From NCBI RefSeq assembly GCF_002289565.1, contig NZ_NTFY01000036.1, positions 1 through 64,000 on the forward strand: a DNA stretch of 64,000 bases. Reading direction: 5' to 3'. Under the pieces are notes generated by a model, which was not told the origin of the DNA, did no database searches, and worked only from the letters and a program-made list of their open reading frames with translations. Each line of letters starts with the position of its first letter. Within the stretch, counting starts at the first letter, position 1. Origin of the DNA: Rhodopirellula sp. SM50. Lineage in GTDB: Bacteria > Planctomycetota > Planctomycetia > Pirellulales > Pirellulaceae. Below, one piece after another: positions 39,388-47,816 of this stretch. A program made the position numbers and the translations under genes.

Positions 39388-40860
39388 TTAAGACCGGGTG
39401 CGTCCGTCTCGTTCGGCTTTCTCAAGCAGGGCTTGCAGTCGTTTCACGACCTCGGGCCGTTCTTCGGAGAGATCGGTCTGTTCGCCCGGATCGTTGGCCA
39501 AGTCGTACAATTCGTTTCCTTGGTCTTTGTCGCTGCCGTATCGCACGATCAACTTCCAACGACCGGTGCAGACCGCGATCGCACTGTCTTTGCCATTGCC
39601 CAGAATCAAAACCGCCTCTCGTCCCGCAATTTGACGTTCCTTGCCCAGCAGAACCGGAAGCAAGCTGAATGAGTCGACGGCGGCATCATGCGGAAGTTCA
39701 CCGCCGATCAACTCCGCCGACGTGGCGAACAAGTCCGTTAACGTGACCGTGCAGTCTGATGTGCTTCCCGCTTCTATTCGTCCGGGCCAACGAACGATCA
39801 AGGGGACTCGGTGGCCGCCCTCGTAGGCATAGCCTTTTCCATCGCGCCACGGCCCGTTGGTGACGTGCCCCATCGTCTTGGCATCTTCCTTGGCGGTCTT
39901 GTACTTCTTCAGGATGTCTCCGGAGTCATCGGCGAGATTCAGTTTGACGCCATGGGTTCCCTTGAAATCCTTCGGCGTGGATCCGTTGTCGCTGGTGAAC
40001 ACGACGAATGTGTCGTCGGCAAGCCCCAACGCATCGAGCGTGTCGAGAATGGTGCCGACATGCGCATCGAGTTCCTGCACATGGTCCCCGAACAGTCCGG
40101 CTTTGCTGCTGCCGCGGAACTCGGCCGCTGGGGTGACGTGGGTGTGCGGGGCGCAAGGGGTAAAGTACAGAAAGAACGGCTGGTCCGCGTTGCGTTGCAG
40201 AAACGCGACGGCCTTGTCGGTGAGTGTGCTGTCGACTTGGTCTTCAACCCGCGGCCGGTCGAGGCCTTCGGGAAAGTCCCGTCCTTTGACGATGCGATAG
40301 GGTTCGCCCGGCTTGCGACCGACCAGATCGTGGTTTTCGATGAACGCCCGAGTTGAATCGTTGTGGTTGGAGGGCACGCCGAAGTGATAATCGAAGCCGA
40401 CTTCCAACGGCCCGGTGATCGGCAACTCGTTCCAGTCCTTGCTATATCCCAGGTGCCATTTCCCGATCGCCGCCGACGTGTAGCCGGCCTGTTGCAGGTA
40501 GGATGCAAGTGTGGTCTGGCCGGGACTGAGACGGTAACCATTGCCTTTTCTGTGAAGCCGCCAAGGGGATTGGCCTGTCAACAATCCGTAACGGGAAGGC
40601 GAACAGAGCGAGGCTGCCGAATGGGCATCCGAAAACCGCATCCCGCGGCTCGCCAGACGGTCAATGTTCGGAGTGCTGATCTTTGTCGCTCCATAACAAC
40701 TGACGTCCCCGTATCCGAGGTCGTCGGCAAATATGATCACAACATTGGGGGTTGCCGTGGTCGCCGCGGAGGCCTCGCGGGTCGCCCCGCAGAAGTTTGC
40801 CCCGCAGAAGATCGCCGCAGCGAGGATTAAGACCGAAAACGCTGTTGGTTGGTGGTTCAT
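39388..40860 (-). CDS. Sulfatase (S1 family)
   Basis: 490 aa with a signal peptide of about 32 residues (SVLILAAAIFCGANFCGA). IIFADDLGYGDVSCYG binds metal; C86 in CSPSR is the formylglycine site; AAIGKWHLGYSKDWNEL, FFLYFTPCAPHTHVTP and FTSDNGSTPKDF supply the remaining active-site residues. The C-terminal ELYDLANDPGEQTDLSEE is intact. It resembles the arylsulfatase/GalNAc-6-sulfatase subgroups rather than the iduronate type. It stands alone on the minus strand, divergent from the lyase at 40980 with a 119-base shared promoter interval; a common regulator for both is possible. Confidence 0.94.
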   Translation of the reverse strand: MNHQPTAFSVLILAAAIFCGANFCGATREASAATTATPNVVIIFADDLGYGDVSCYGATKISTPNIDRLASRGMRFSDAHSAASLCSPSRYGLLTGQSPWRLHRKGNGYRLSPGQTTLASYLQQAGYTSAAIGKWHLGYSKDWNELPITGPLEVGFDYHFGVPSNHNDSTRAFIENHDLVGRKPGEPYRIVKGRDFPEGLDRPRVEDQVDSTLTDKAVAFLQRNADQPFFLYFTPCAPHTHVTPAAEFRGSSKAGLFGDHVQELDAHVGTILDTLDALGLADDTFVVFTSDNGSTPKDFKGTHGVKLNLADDSGDILKKYKTAKEDAKTMGHVTNGPWRDGKGYAYEGGHRVPLIVRWPGRIEAGSTSDCTVTLTDLFATSAELIGGELPHDAAVDSFSLLPVLLGKERQIAGREAVLILGNGKDSAIAVCTGRWKLIVRYGSDKDQGNELYDLANDPGEQTDLSEERPEVVKRLQALLEKAERDGRTRS

Positions 40861-40979
40861 GGCCGCGTATTATACCTGCTTCGTTTATCGTGATTCGATC
40901 CCGTTGATCATTCAAACCGTTCATCCGAACAGATCATCCGATCAGAGAATACCAACCACTCGAACGAGACGCCACGCAC

Positions 40980-42215
40980 ATGAACAAAACGCCCACTGTG
41001 TTGCTCGCCACCTTCGTTCTCGTGCTCTCCTGCACCCAAGGCGTGCCCGCGTTTGGCGAATTTGTCCACCCCGGAGTCGCTCACAGCCGAGCCAGCATTG
41101 AGTTTGTCAAATCCAAGATCGCGGCGGGCCAGCAGCCGTGGGGTGATGCGTGGGAACGACTCCGCAACTCGCGTTATGCCTCCCTCGACTGGAAACCGCA
41201 GCCTTTCGCACACGTCGAGCGTGGTGCCTACAACGATCCCGACATCGGGTCATCCGAATTCAGCAGTGATGCACGGGCGGCCTCTTACCATGCGCTTTGC
41301 TGGGCCCTTTCGGGAAAGGAATTGCACGCCGTCAAGTCTGCGGAGATCCTCAACGCGTGGTCCGGGACGCTGCAGTCGATCGGCAACCATGATGCCCGAT
41401 TGCTGATCGGCATGAGCGGGCACGACTTTTGTATCGCCGCGGAACTGCTTAAACACACGTGGGGGCAATGGCCTGGAAATGAGCAAGCACGATTCGAATC
41501 GATGCTGCGAAACATCTGGTACCCGGTGATCAAAGACTTTTATCCGACGGCCAACGGCAATTGGGACGCATCGATGTTGCAGGTGATGATCGCGATGAGT
41601 GTCGTCCTGGACGACCGACAGATGTTCGACCGAGCCAAGGATTACTATCTCGGCGGCAAAGGCAACGGCGCGATCGGGAACTACTTCATGGAATCCGGGC
41701 AGTGCCAAGAATCTGGTCGAGACCAAGCCCACACCCAGATGGGATTGGAGTTCTTAGCCAACACTTGCGAGACGGCATGGATCCAGGGCGTCGATCTGTA
41801 CGGCGCCCTGGACAACCGGCTGCTGAAGGGATTTGAGTACACCGCAAAGTACAACTTGGGATTCGACGTGCCATACGTCGCGTACCGAAGTGTGGAAGGG
41901 CGTTATCACTACAAGTCGATCTCCAGCAACAGTCGCGGCAGATTGCGACCGATGTATGAACGGGTCTTCAATCACTACCACAATCGTCGAGGCTTGGAAG
42001 CTCCCTACACCGAGCAAGCCGCATTAAAACTCCGCGAGAGTCAGTCGGAGACACGCGACGCGTCGAACCAGCGTGATGCGAACCAGCGTGATTCGAACCA
42101 GCGTGATTCGATTTCACGCCGCGACCGTCGCCGGCGCCGCGGGCGATCGGCATCCTCGCATCTGGACACCCTGATGTACGCCGGTCATCCGGCTGACCTC
42201 CAGCCGATCCATTAG
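40980..42215 (+). CDS. Alginate-lyase-family (alpha/alpha toroid) enzyme
   Basis: 411 aa with a signal peptide (TVLLATFVLVLSCTQGVPAF). The helical toroid of the alginate_lyase family (PF05426) is suggested by SWDKPQ-type start replaced here by DWKPQPFAHVERGAY, then SSDARAASYHALCWALSG, the Asn/His region SIGNHDARLLIGMSGHDF, and NGNWDASMLQVMIAMSVVLDD. Such enzymes cleave uronate polymers by beta-elimination. A 15-bp repeat encoding three NQRD[AS] units (42066-42110) and an Arg-rich stretch interrupt the region before the final HLDTLMYAGHPADL, in frame. Exact substrate is uncertain. Confidence 0.85.
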   Translation: MNKTPTVLLATFVLVLSCTQGVPAFGEFVHPGVAHSRASIEFVKSKIAAGQQPWGDAWERLRNSRYASLDWKPQPFAHVERGAYNDPDIGSSEFSSDARAASYHALCWALSGKELHAVKSAEILNAWSGTLQSIGNHDARLLIGMSGHDFCIAAELLKHTWGQWPGNEQARFESMLRNIWYPVIKDFYPTANGNWDASMLQVMIAMSVVLDDRQMFDRAKDYYLGGKGNGAIGNYFMESGQCQESGRDQAHTQMGLEFLANTCETAWIQGVDLYGALDNRLLKGFEYTAKYNLGFDVPYVAYRSVEGRYHYKSISSNSRGRLRPMYERVFNHYHNRRGLEAPYTEQAALKLRESQSETRDASNQRDANQRDSNQRDSISRRDRRRRRGRSASSHLDTLMYAGHPADLQPIH

Positions 42216-42283
42216 CAACCCGATCCGCTGCGGCGTTTCTCTTGTGCGCCCCGACGCAACCGATGCGTGGCCGCGGGAGAGGC

Positions 42284-43711
42284 TCAAAGCATCTGGCGCA
42301 CATCGGACGCGTGCGTCGGGAATGCGAACAACGTCGACTTGATGTCCGCGGCTGTTAACCCAAACTTCATGGCCAGTGCGAACAAGTTAATCGTCTCGTC
42401 CGCCGCCGGGCCGATCAGGTGTGCCCCGAGGATACGATCGCTGTCTTTGTCGATGAGTAGTTTGTACCCGCCACAAGGTTGGAGTGATTTGCGGACCGAA
42501 CCCGACGACGACGTGTCTTGATGGTGAACGACAACGTTGTGCGATTCTTCTGCCTGGTGTTGTGACATCCCCACGGATGCGATCGGCGGAACGGTAAAGG
42601 CGACCTTCGGAACCTGTCCATAGTCCGGCCGATCTTGCGGGTGTTCGGCGAACAGGTTGTTGACGACGACGCGTGCTTCCTCATTGGCAACCGGAGTCAG
42701 GCGAGGTTTTCCCGTGTCAGCGCAGTCACCGGCAGAAAAAACGGACGGGTTGGACACGCTTCGCATCGAGGAATCGACTTGGATCCCGTCGTCGCCGAAC
42801 GCAACGTTCCCGGCCTTCAGATTCAAGCCGTCAAGATTCGGCACACGACCCGCACCGTGAACCACCAGGTCGGCCTGCAGTGTCTCGTGCTTCCGATCCG
42901 CATGCCCGTATTGCACGGCGAACGACCCATGATCGGCTTGGGAGATCTCGGCAACCTCCGCATCGGTTCGGACGTCCAGTCCACGCGACATGCCGTATTG
43001 CACCAGCTGCTTGACCAAGTCTGGATCAAAGGGCGACAACACCCGGTCGCTCCGTTCCAGCACGACGACTTGGGATCCGCAGCGTGCCGCCACGCACGCG
43101 AACTCCATGGAAATATACCCGCCACCGATAAAAACGATGCGTCTAGGAATCGATTCCAGTTCAAGGAACTCGTCACTGTGAATCGCCAGTTCGCCGCCGG
43201 GGACGTCGAGCGGTCGCGGGTGGGCCCCGACGCCGACAAAGATGCGATCAGCGGATAGTTGGTGTTCACCGACACGGATCGTCGTCGGATCGACAAAAGA
43301 CGCTTCTCCATGAAAGGTTGTGATCCCGCGTTTCTGGAACGAGTCTTCACTGTGTTCCAGCACCGGTTCGGTGAATTCACGCTTGAATTCCAACAGCTTG
43401 GCCCAGTTGACACGAAGCCCTTCGGAATCAACGAATTTGTCCTGCCCGCCGCGTGTCCGATCGATTAAATCAGCCGCATTGGTGTAGACCTTTTTCGGGT
43501 TGCACCCGCGTAGTGCACAGGTGCCGCCAAATTCCCGCGATTCAATGACCGCGACACGTCTGCCATCGTCCGCGGACTTCTTCGCTACCGTTGATGCAGA
43601 CGGGCCGGTTCCGATCGCAATCAGGTCAAACCGGTTTGTTCTCGTCACAGTGGAGTCTCCAGTCGGTAAGTGAATCAAGTCGCGTCCAGAATCAATCACG
43701 TGCGGTCTCAA
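42284..43711 (-). CDS. Class I pyridine nucleotide-disulfide oxidoreductase (glutathione reductase-like)
   Basis: Up to 475 aa; a GTG at 43648 preceded by GGAG could be the true start (454 aa, VTRTNRFDLIAIG). FAD-binding GTGPSAS at 34-40, redox pair C65/C70 in GGTCALRGCNPKK, NAD(P)-binding FIGGGYISMEFA, the second FAD motif SVFSAGDCADT, and the dimerisation domain (about 350-475) ending in FPTHASDV. It has no N-terminal metal-binding domain or C-terminal Cys pair, so it is not a classical mercuric reductase. Likely reduces a small disulfide, quinone or thiol; the substrate is unresolved. Confidence 0.9.
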   Translation of the reverse strand: MRPHVIDSGRDLIHLPTGDSTVTRTNRFDLIAIGTGPSASTVAKKSADDGRRVAVIESREFGGTCALRGCNPKKVYTNAADLIDRTRGGQDKFVDSEGLRVNWAKLLEFKREFTEPVLEHSEDSFQKRGITTFHGEASFVDPTTIRVGEHQLSADRIFVGVGAHPRPLDVPGGELAIHSDEFLELESIPRRIVFIGGGYISMEFACVAARCGSQVVVLERSDRVLSPFDPDLVKQLVQYGMSRGLDVRTDAEVAEISQADHGSFAVQYGHADRKHETLQADLVVHGAGRVPNLDGLNLKAGNVAFGDDGIQVDSSMRSVSNPSVFSAGDCADTGKPRLTPVANEEARVVVNNLFAEHPQDRPDYGQVPKVAFTVPPIASVGMSQHQAEESHNVVVHHQDTSSSGSVRKSLQPCGGYKLLIDKDSDRILGAHLIGPAADETINLFALAMKFGLTAADIKSTLFAFPTHASDVRQML

Positions 43712-43743
43712 ATGTCCGCGCTGTCCATGCCGCGGGCTCTCAA

Positions 43744-43796
43744 ACTCAAATGCACGCAGTAACTCAAATGCACGCAGTAACTCAAATGCACGCAGT
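43744..43796. repeat. 18-bp tandem repeat, 2.9 copies
   Basis: The unit ACTCAAATGCACGCAGTA repeats at 43744, 43762 and 43780. It lies in the divergent interval between the disulfide oxidoreductase and the small lipoprotein gene, where copy number could affect spacing of promoter elements. Confidence 0.9.
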
Positions 43797-43935
43797 GTGC
43801 CAATGCACTCGGCACGAATTTTGCTACCGGTCGCCCCTCATCGTCCCATTGGTGCTGTTGCTCATGGGCCGGATCCCAGACCGTGGCGTCGAGCACGGCA
43901 CGGCAACTTTTGATCGCAAATGCAGGGAACCTATC

Positions 43936-44115
43936 GTGAGAACCTATCGAGACTTCATGCATGCATTGTTGCTGACGTTCGCCGCCACGCTCGGCTTTGT
44001 TCTGGCAGGCTGCGACGGCAAGGAAACGTTATTAGAAGTAGAAACGGCCGACGGCGAAGTCGAAGTCCAACGTGATCGCGAATCGGGCGACGTGGACGTT
44101 GAAGTGGTCGATTAG
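43936..44115 (+). CDS. Small acidic lipoprotein
   Basis: 59 aa from a GTG at 43936, preferred over the ATG at 43957 (52 aa) because AGGGAA lies at the right distance before the GTG. A hydrophobic signal (HALLLTFAATLGFVLAGC) ends in a lipobox LAGC. The mature part is only about 30 residues and strongly acidic (ETADGEVEVQRDRESGDVDV), with Glu/Asp-Val alternation that suggests a beta-hairpin. It is the first gene of a small rightward group with CsbD and PRC-barrel genes. Function unknown; similar short periplasmic proteins occur in planctomycetes. Confidence 0.7.
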   Translation: MRTYRDFMHALLLTFAATLGFVLAGCDGKETLLEVETADGEVEVQRDRESGDVDVEVVD

Positions 44116-44273
44116 CAACCAACCGCCCGCACGCCAGCGCGCAGACCATCACGAAAACCGCGTTGCCAAGTCCGCTGGCCAACTTCTTCCGCATTGGTCC
44201 ACAACGTGCACGATGTCGTTTGGGCCGCTCGGCGAGGCGGCATTCTTCTGACACTCAATCAAGGGACATCAAC

Positions 44274-44477
44274 ATGAATTGGGATCAAATCCAAGGCAAG
44301 TGGAAACAGGTCAAGGGTCAGGCGCAGCAGAAGTGGGGCAAACTGACCGATGACGAACTCGATCGCGTCGATGGCAAGCGTGAAGAGATGGTCGGTGTCG
44401 TGCAAGAACGATACGGCATCGCCCGCGATGAAGCAGAACGCCAAGTGCGAGAGTTCGAGTCCTCTTGCAATTGCTAG
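44274..44477 (+). CDS. CsbD-like stress protein
   Basis: 67 aa with an AAGGGAC ribosome-binding site. It fits CsbD over nearly its whole length: MNWDQIQGKWKQVKGQAQQ, then KWGKLTDDELDRVDGKREEM, a four-helix-type acidic/basic pattern. The end, REFESSCNC, has two Cys residues that are not usual. Family members are induced by general stress but lack a known activity. It lies between a small lipoprotein and a PRC-barrel gene, all rightward. Confidence 0.92.
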   Translation: MNWDQIQGKWKQVKGQAQQKWGKLTDDELDRVDGKREEMVGVVQERYGIARDEAERQVREFESSCNC

Positions 44478-44493
44478 CCGACAAATGCAATTC

Positions 44494-44530
44494 CACAGTG
44501 CCCAAGAGTACACAGCGTTTGGGCACTGTG
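44494..44530 (+). terminator. Hairpin downstream of CsbD-like gene
   Basis: Twelve-base perfect arms, CACAGTGCCCAA and TTGGGCACTGTG, enclose a 13-base loop starting 17 bases past the CsbD-like stop. There is no T-run, so it may stabilise the CsbD message or separate it from the PRC-barrel gene rather than terminate fully. Confidence 0.6.
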
Positions 44531-44591
44531 ACCTCCTCCCCGCTGTGTGTAACAAAACGACTCTCAGAGCGTAACCAAAAGTACGGAAACC

Positions 44592-45167
44592 ATGAAAACT
44601 GCAATTCACACTTTGTTGGCGACCACCGCAATCGCTTGCATGACAGTGACTACCGCGGTTGCCCAAGAATCCGAGACCGTCGATCGCCAACGCGTTCAGC
44701 GGCGCTCCACAGACGCCGGAAACCTCGACGAGAAGACCCGTGGTGCGAACATCCGGGTCAGCCAATTGATGGGTTACAACATCCAGAATTCTCAAGGCGA
44801 AAGCGTCGGTGAAATCAAGGATATTGTGATCGATTCCCGGACCGGCAAAGTGAAGTACGCCGCGGTGACCTACGGCGGGTTCATCGGTTTGGGAAACAAA
44901 CTGTTTGCTGTGCCGTTCGAAGCGTTCAAGGTACAAGTTGATCCAGACGAGATCGGTGACGACGATGTCGATGCGGATGACTACGTGCTCGTGCTCAACG
45001 TCACCCAGCAACAACTCGAAGGCCAAGAGGGCTTTGACGAAGATAACTGGCCCGACATGGCTGACCGTCAGTGGGCTCGCGAGTTGGACAAGCGTTACGG
45101 CGTCAACCGAAACGAAGACGCGAAAGAACGAATGAAGCGACTCAATCGTGAGTCCAACAACCAGTAG
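44592..45167 (+). CDS. Secreted PRC-barrel domain protein
   Basis: 191 aa with a signal peptide (THTLLATTAIACMTVTTAVA-like, cleaved after AVAQ). The PRC-barrel spans about 55-125: IRVSQLMGYNIQNSQGESVG, then IKDIVIDSRTGKVKYAAVTY and a glycine-rich turn before KLFAVPFEAFKV. An acidic segment (DEIGDDDVDADDY) and a charged helical tail (DKRYGVNRNEDAKERMKRL) follow. Secreted PRC-barrel proteins often occur with CsbD and small stress genes, as here. A clear terminator-like hairpin follows at 45208. Confidence 0.9.
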   Translation: MKTAIHTLLATTAIACMTVTTAVAQESETVDRQRVQRRSTDAGNLDEKTRGANIRVSQLMGYNIQNSQGESVGEIKDIVIDSRTGKVKYAAVTYGGFIGLGNKLFAVPFEAFKVQVDPDEIGDDDVDADDYVLVLNVTQQQLEGQEGFDEDNWPDMADRQWARELDKRYGVNRNEDAKERMKRLNRESNNQ

Positions 45168-45207
45168 GCTCAGTCAGTAGACACAACCGGATTTGCAACG
45201 TGGTGAT

Positions 45208-45249
45208 GACAAGGCTGCCGCGGACCGAGCGTCCGCGGCAGCCTTTGTC
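45208..45249 (+). terminator. Rho-independent terminator-like hairpin after PRC-barrel gene
   Basis: A 15-base perfect stem, AAGGCTGCCGCGGAC / GTCCGCGGCAGCCTT, with a CGAGC loop is followed by TGTCAATTTT. Its position 40 bases after the PRC-barrel stop supports termination. No other feature is seen between 45174 and 45420. Confidence 0.75.
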
Positions 45250-45517
45250 AATTTTGCGTCCGCGATGTGACGTCGACAACGATGATAAATCCGGCTGGCG
45301 CTGACCGTGCGACCCGCTGCATCGAACTTGTGGGAATGATCGCCGCCGTCTAGACTTGGTAATGCTGGCAACCAGCCCGCAAGTCGCCGACGGGCGATCG
45401 ACTTTTCCATTTGACGCCTGACGCCGGCAGCGGCCGGCCGAAGAGGCTGCGGAGCGGGAGCGAAATCAAGCGATCAAGGAGTTCCAATTAGAACAGGCGC
45501 GTTCCAGAAACGCGCCG

Positions 45518-45748
45518 GTGGATGACGATTCGGCGCTGACCGGAGTTTTGCGCGTCATCAAATGGCTGGCCCTCGCGGCAACATTGGTTTTGGCTCTGAT
45601 CGTGATGTTCGGCAGTTCCGACATGGAGGCGTATGAAGGCAACGCCGCCATTTTTTATCCCTGGGGCTTTGTCTTGACGATCGTCTACTTTGCCTCCGCC
45701 TATTGGGTCTTACAGCGAACCAAAACGCATCATCAGGCATCAACATGA
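45518..45748 (+). CDS. Small two-helix membrane protein
   Basis: 76 aa from a GTG at 45518. Two transmembrane helices are visible (VIKWLALAATLVLALIVMFG and FYPWGFVLTIVYFASAYWVL). The end overlaps the dehydrogenase start by ATGA (45745-45748), so the two are translationally coupled. The frame remains open back to 45422 and reads as plausible charged-helix protein (AEEAAERERNQAIKEFQLEQ), but has no ATG or good start there. Either the gene begins upstream with a rare start or the 5' end was lost. Function unknown; conserved small proteins beside mannitol dehydrogenase genes may be subunits or regulators. Confidence 0.68.
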   Translation: MDDDSALTGVLRVIKWLALAATLVLALIVMFGSSDMEAYEGNAAIFYPWGFVLTIVYFASAYWVLQRTKTHHQAST

Positions 45749-47262
45749 ACACGCCGCTTGCGTTGAACCAAGCCAACCTTTCGCGTCTTCCCGACCATCT
45801 CTCGCGGCCGACCTATGACCGCGGCCGATTGACCACGGGAATCGTCCACGTCGGCGTCGGAGGATTCCATCGGTCTCACGAAGCTTTCTATACCGATCAG
45901 TTGCTCGAATCCGATGGCGTTGAATCTGATGCCGCCGCCCGGTGGGGGATCTGCGGTGTCGGACTGCGCCAGTCCGATCGGAAAATGGCAACGATCCTCA
46001 AGCAGCAAGATTATCTGTACACGCTGATCGTCAAGCATCCTGATGGCAAGATCGAAACAAGAGTGATCGGATCGATCGTCGATTTTTTGATGGGCTGCGA
46101 CGATCCCGCGGTGGTCATCGATCGGATGGCCGATCCCGCGACGAAAATTGTTTCTCTCTCGATCACCGAAGGCGGCTACAACGTCGACGCCGAAACCGGC
46201 GAATTTGACGCGTCCAATCCCGGCGCCCGGCACGACGTCAATCATCCGTCACAGCCAAAACTGGTGTTCGGATACTTGACCGCGGCTCTCCGAAAACGCC
46301 GTGACAACGGATTGCCGGCGTTCACGGTTCAGTCCTGCGACAACATTCAGCACAACGGCGACTTGACACGAAAAATGCTGGTCGGATTTGCCCGTCTGCA
46401 AGACCCCGAACTGGCCGCCTGGATTGAAGCCGATGTCCGATTTCCCAACGCGATGGTTGATCGGATCACGCCGGTGACGACCGATGCCGATATCGAGTTT
46501 CTGCGAACGGAGTTCAACGTCGACGACCAGTGGCCGGTTGTCTGCGAGCCCTTTTGCCAATGGGTCATCGAAGACCACTTTTCCGCGGGCCGCCCGGATT
46601 GGCAGAACGTCGGCGTGCAATTCTGCCCCAATGTCACGCCGTATGAAGAGATGAAATTGCGGCTACTCAATGCCGGCCATTCGGTGCTCGGGATTCTCGG
46701 CAGCGTTTATGGATATCAAACGATCGACGAGTGTGTACGGGATGACCTGTTTGGCGAATACCTCCGCCAATTCTTTGACGTCGAGGCAACGCCCGTGCTC
46801 GACGCCGTCGAAGGGATCGACCTGGACGAATATAAAGCGACACTGATCGAGCGATTCGGCAATCCGAATGTCAAAGACCACCTCTCCAGAATCTGCCTGG
46901 AAAGTTCCAGCAAGTTGCCGGTATTCCTGATTCCCACCATTCGCGAAAACCTCGCCACAGGCGGAAGCGTTCAATTCGCAGCACTCGTGATTGCGGCCTG
47001 GTGCTACTACAGTGCCAACCACGCCGACCGACACGGCCAACCACTCGATGTCCACGATGGGTTGAAACAGAGCTTGCACGATGCGGCCCAATCCAGTGGC
47101 GAGGATCGCCTGGCGTTTCTGAGAATCCAACAGGTCTTCGGCGACCTCGCCGACAACGAGCGGTTTGCACAGACCTACACCGAAATGCTGAACCGCATGG
47201 AGCGCACCGCCGATGTCACCGAACATATGCAAGCGGTGCTGCATGACGCTCGCAACAGCTGA
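45745..47262 (+). CDS. Long-chain polyol dehydrogenase (mannitol/fructuronate reductase family)
   Basis: NAD(P)-dependent sugar alcohol or hexuronate oxidoreductase, 505 aa from the ATG at 45745. GVGGFHRSHEA (38-48) is the nucleotide-binding start of the mannitol dehydrogenase family; the active-site signature K-x4-N-x2-H is seen as K304, N309 and H312 in EEMKLRLLNAGHS. The C-terminal domain (about 300-480) is complete. Family members act on mannitol, fructuronate or tagaturonate; the nearby alginate lyase and GH28 genes make a uronate role attractive, but this is inference. Coupled to the small membrane protein upstream. Confidence 0.92.
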   Translation: MNTPLALNQANLSRLPDHLSRPTYDRGRLTTGIVHVGVGGFHRSHEAFYTDQLLESDGVESDAAARWGICGVGLRQSDRKMATILKQQDYLYTLIVKHPDGKIETRVIGSIVDFLMGCDDPAVVIDRMADPATKIVSLSITEGGYNVDAETGEFDASNPGARHDVNHPSQPKLVFGYLTAALRKRRDNGLPAFTVQSCDNIQHNGDLTRKMLVGFARLQDPELAAWIEADVRFPNAMVDRITPVTTDADIEFLRTEFNVDDQWPVVCEPFCQWVIEDHFSAGRPDWQNVGVQFCPNVTPYEEMKLRLLNAGHSVLGILGSVYGYQTIDECVRDDLFGEYLRQFFDVEATPVLDAVEGIDLDEYKATLIERFGNPNVKDHLSRICLESSSKLPVFLIPTIRENLATGGSVQFAALVIAAWCYYSANHADRHGQPLDVHDGLKQSLHDAAQSSGEDRLAFLRIQQVFGDLADNERFAQTYTEMLNRMERTADVTEHMQAVLHDARNS

Positions 47263-47425
47263 CCGCAATGGCGAACTTGGAAGAAAAATGGAGGCCGGTC
47301 GGTAGGCAAATAGTCGACATCTCTCTAGACGCCTGAGGAGGTTGGTGCGCTTTGGTTGGATTTAGTCGGGCTCCTCCCTTGTAGCAGCCACCCCCTCTTC
47401 ATTCTTCCATCGAACGAGATGCGAC

Positions 47426-47782
47426 ATGGTCATCCCACCTATCATCGTCTATACCGTCTTTGCCGCATTTGGTGTCGGGCTTTTGCTACCACTGCTGGTA
47501 GCCTGCTGGGGGCAGCGCGATCGACCGGGCGCGCGAGCGGGAGTGATTTTGGGTGTCGTATTCAGCATCCCCACCGGACTGCTATCCGGAGCGTTTCTCT
47601 GGAGCTATCTGGAGGAAGCATCCACCATACCAGAGGGTATTTTGCTTTTTTTCGGTCCACTTCTGGGTTGCTTCGTCGGAACGCTCGTCGCGTCGCTAAT
47701 CACGCGAGAAATCGGTGCCGGAATTGCAGGTCGTCGAATCCAACGCCGTGAACAAGTCGATCAAATTGGCAAGATCATGTAG
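47426..47782 (+). CDS. Small hydrophobic membrane protein
   Basis: 118 aa with about three membrane helices: IIVYTVFAAFGVGLLLPLLV, VILGVVFSIPTGLLSGAFLW and FFGPLLGCFVGTLVASLI. The C-terminus is basic (AGRRIQRREQVDQ). No family recognised. It sits between the dehydrogenase and the convergent glycan locus; the ribosome-binding site is weak. Coding quality is reasonable because the hydrophobic pattern is regular. Confidence 0.6.
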   Translation: MVIPPIIVYTVFAAFGVGLLLPLLVACWGQRDRPGARAGVILGVVFSIPTGLLSGAFLWSYLEEASTIPEGILLFFGPLLGCFVGTLVASLITREIGAGIAGRRIQRREQVDQIGKIM

Positions 47783-47816
47783 GACAGGCTGAGCTGATGC
47801 AAGACGAGTGCAGTGG

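Noticed and set aside
42284-43711. Mercuric reductase
   Set aside because: No N-terminal HMA domain, no C-terminal Cys pair and no mer genes nearby.
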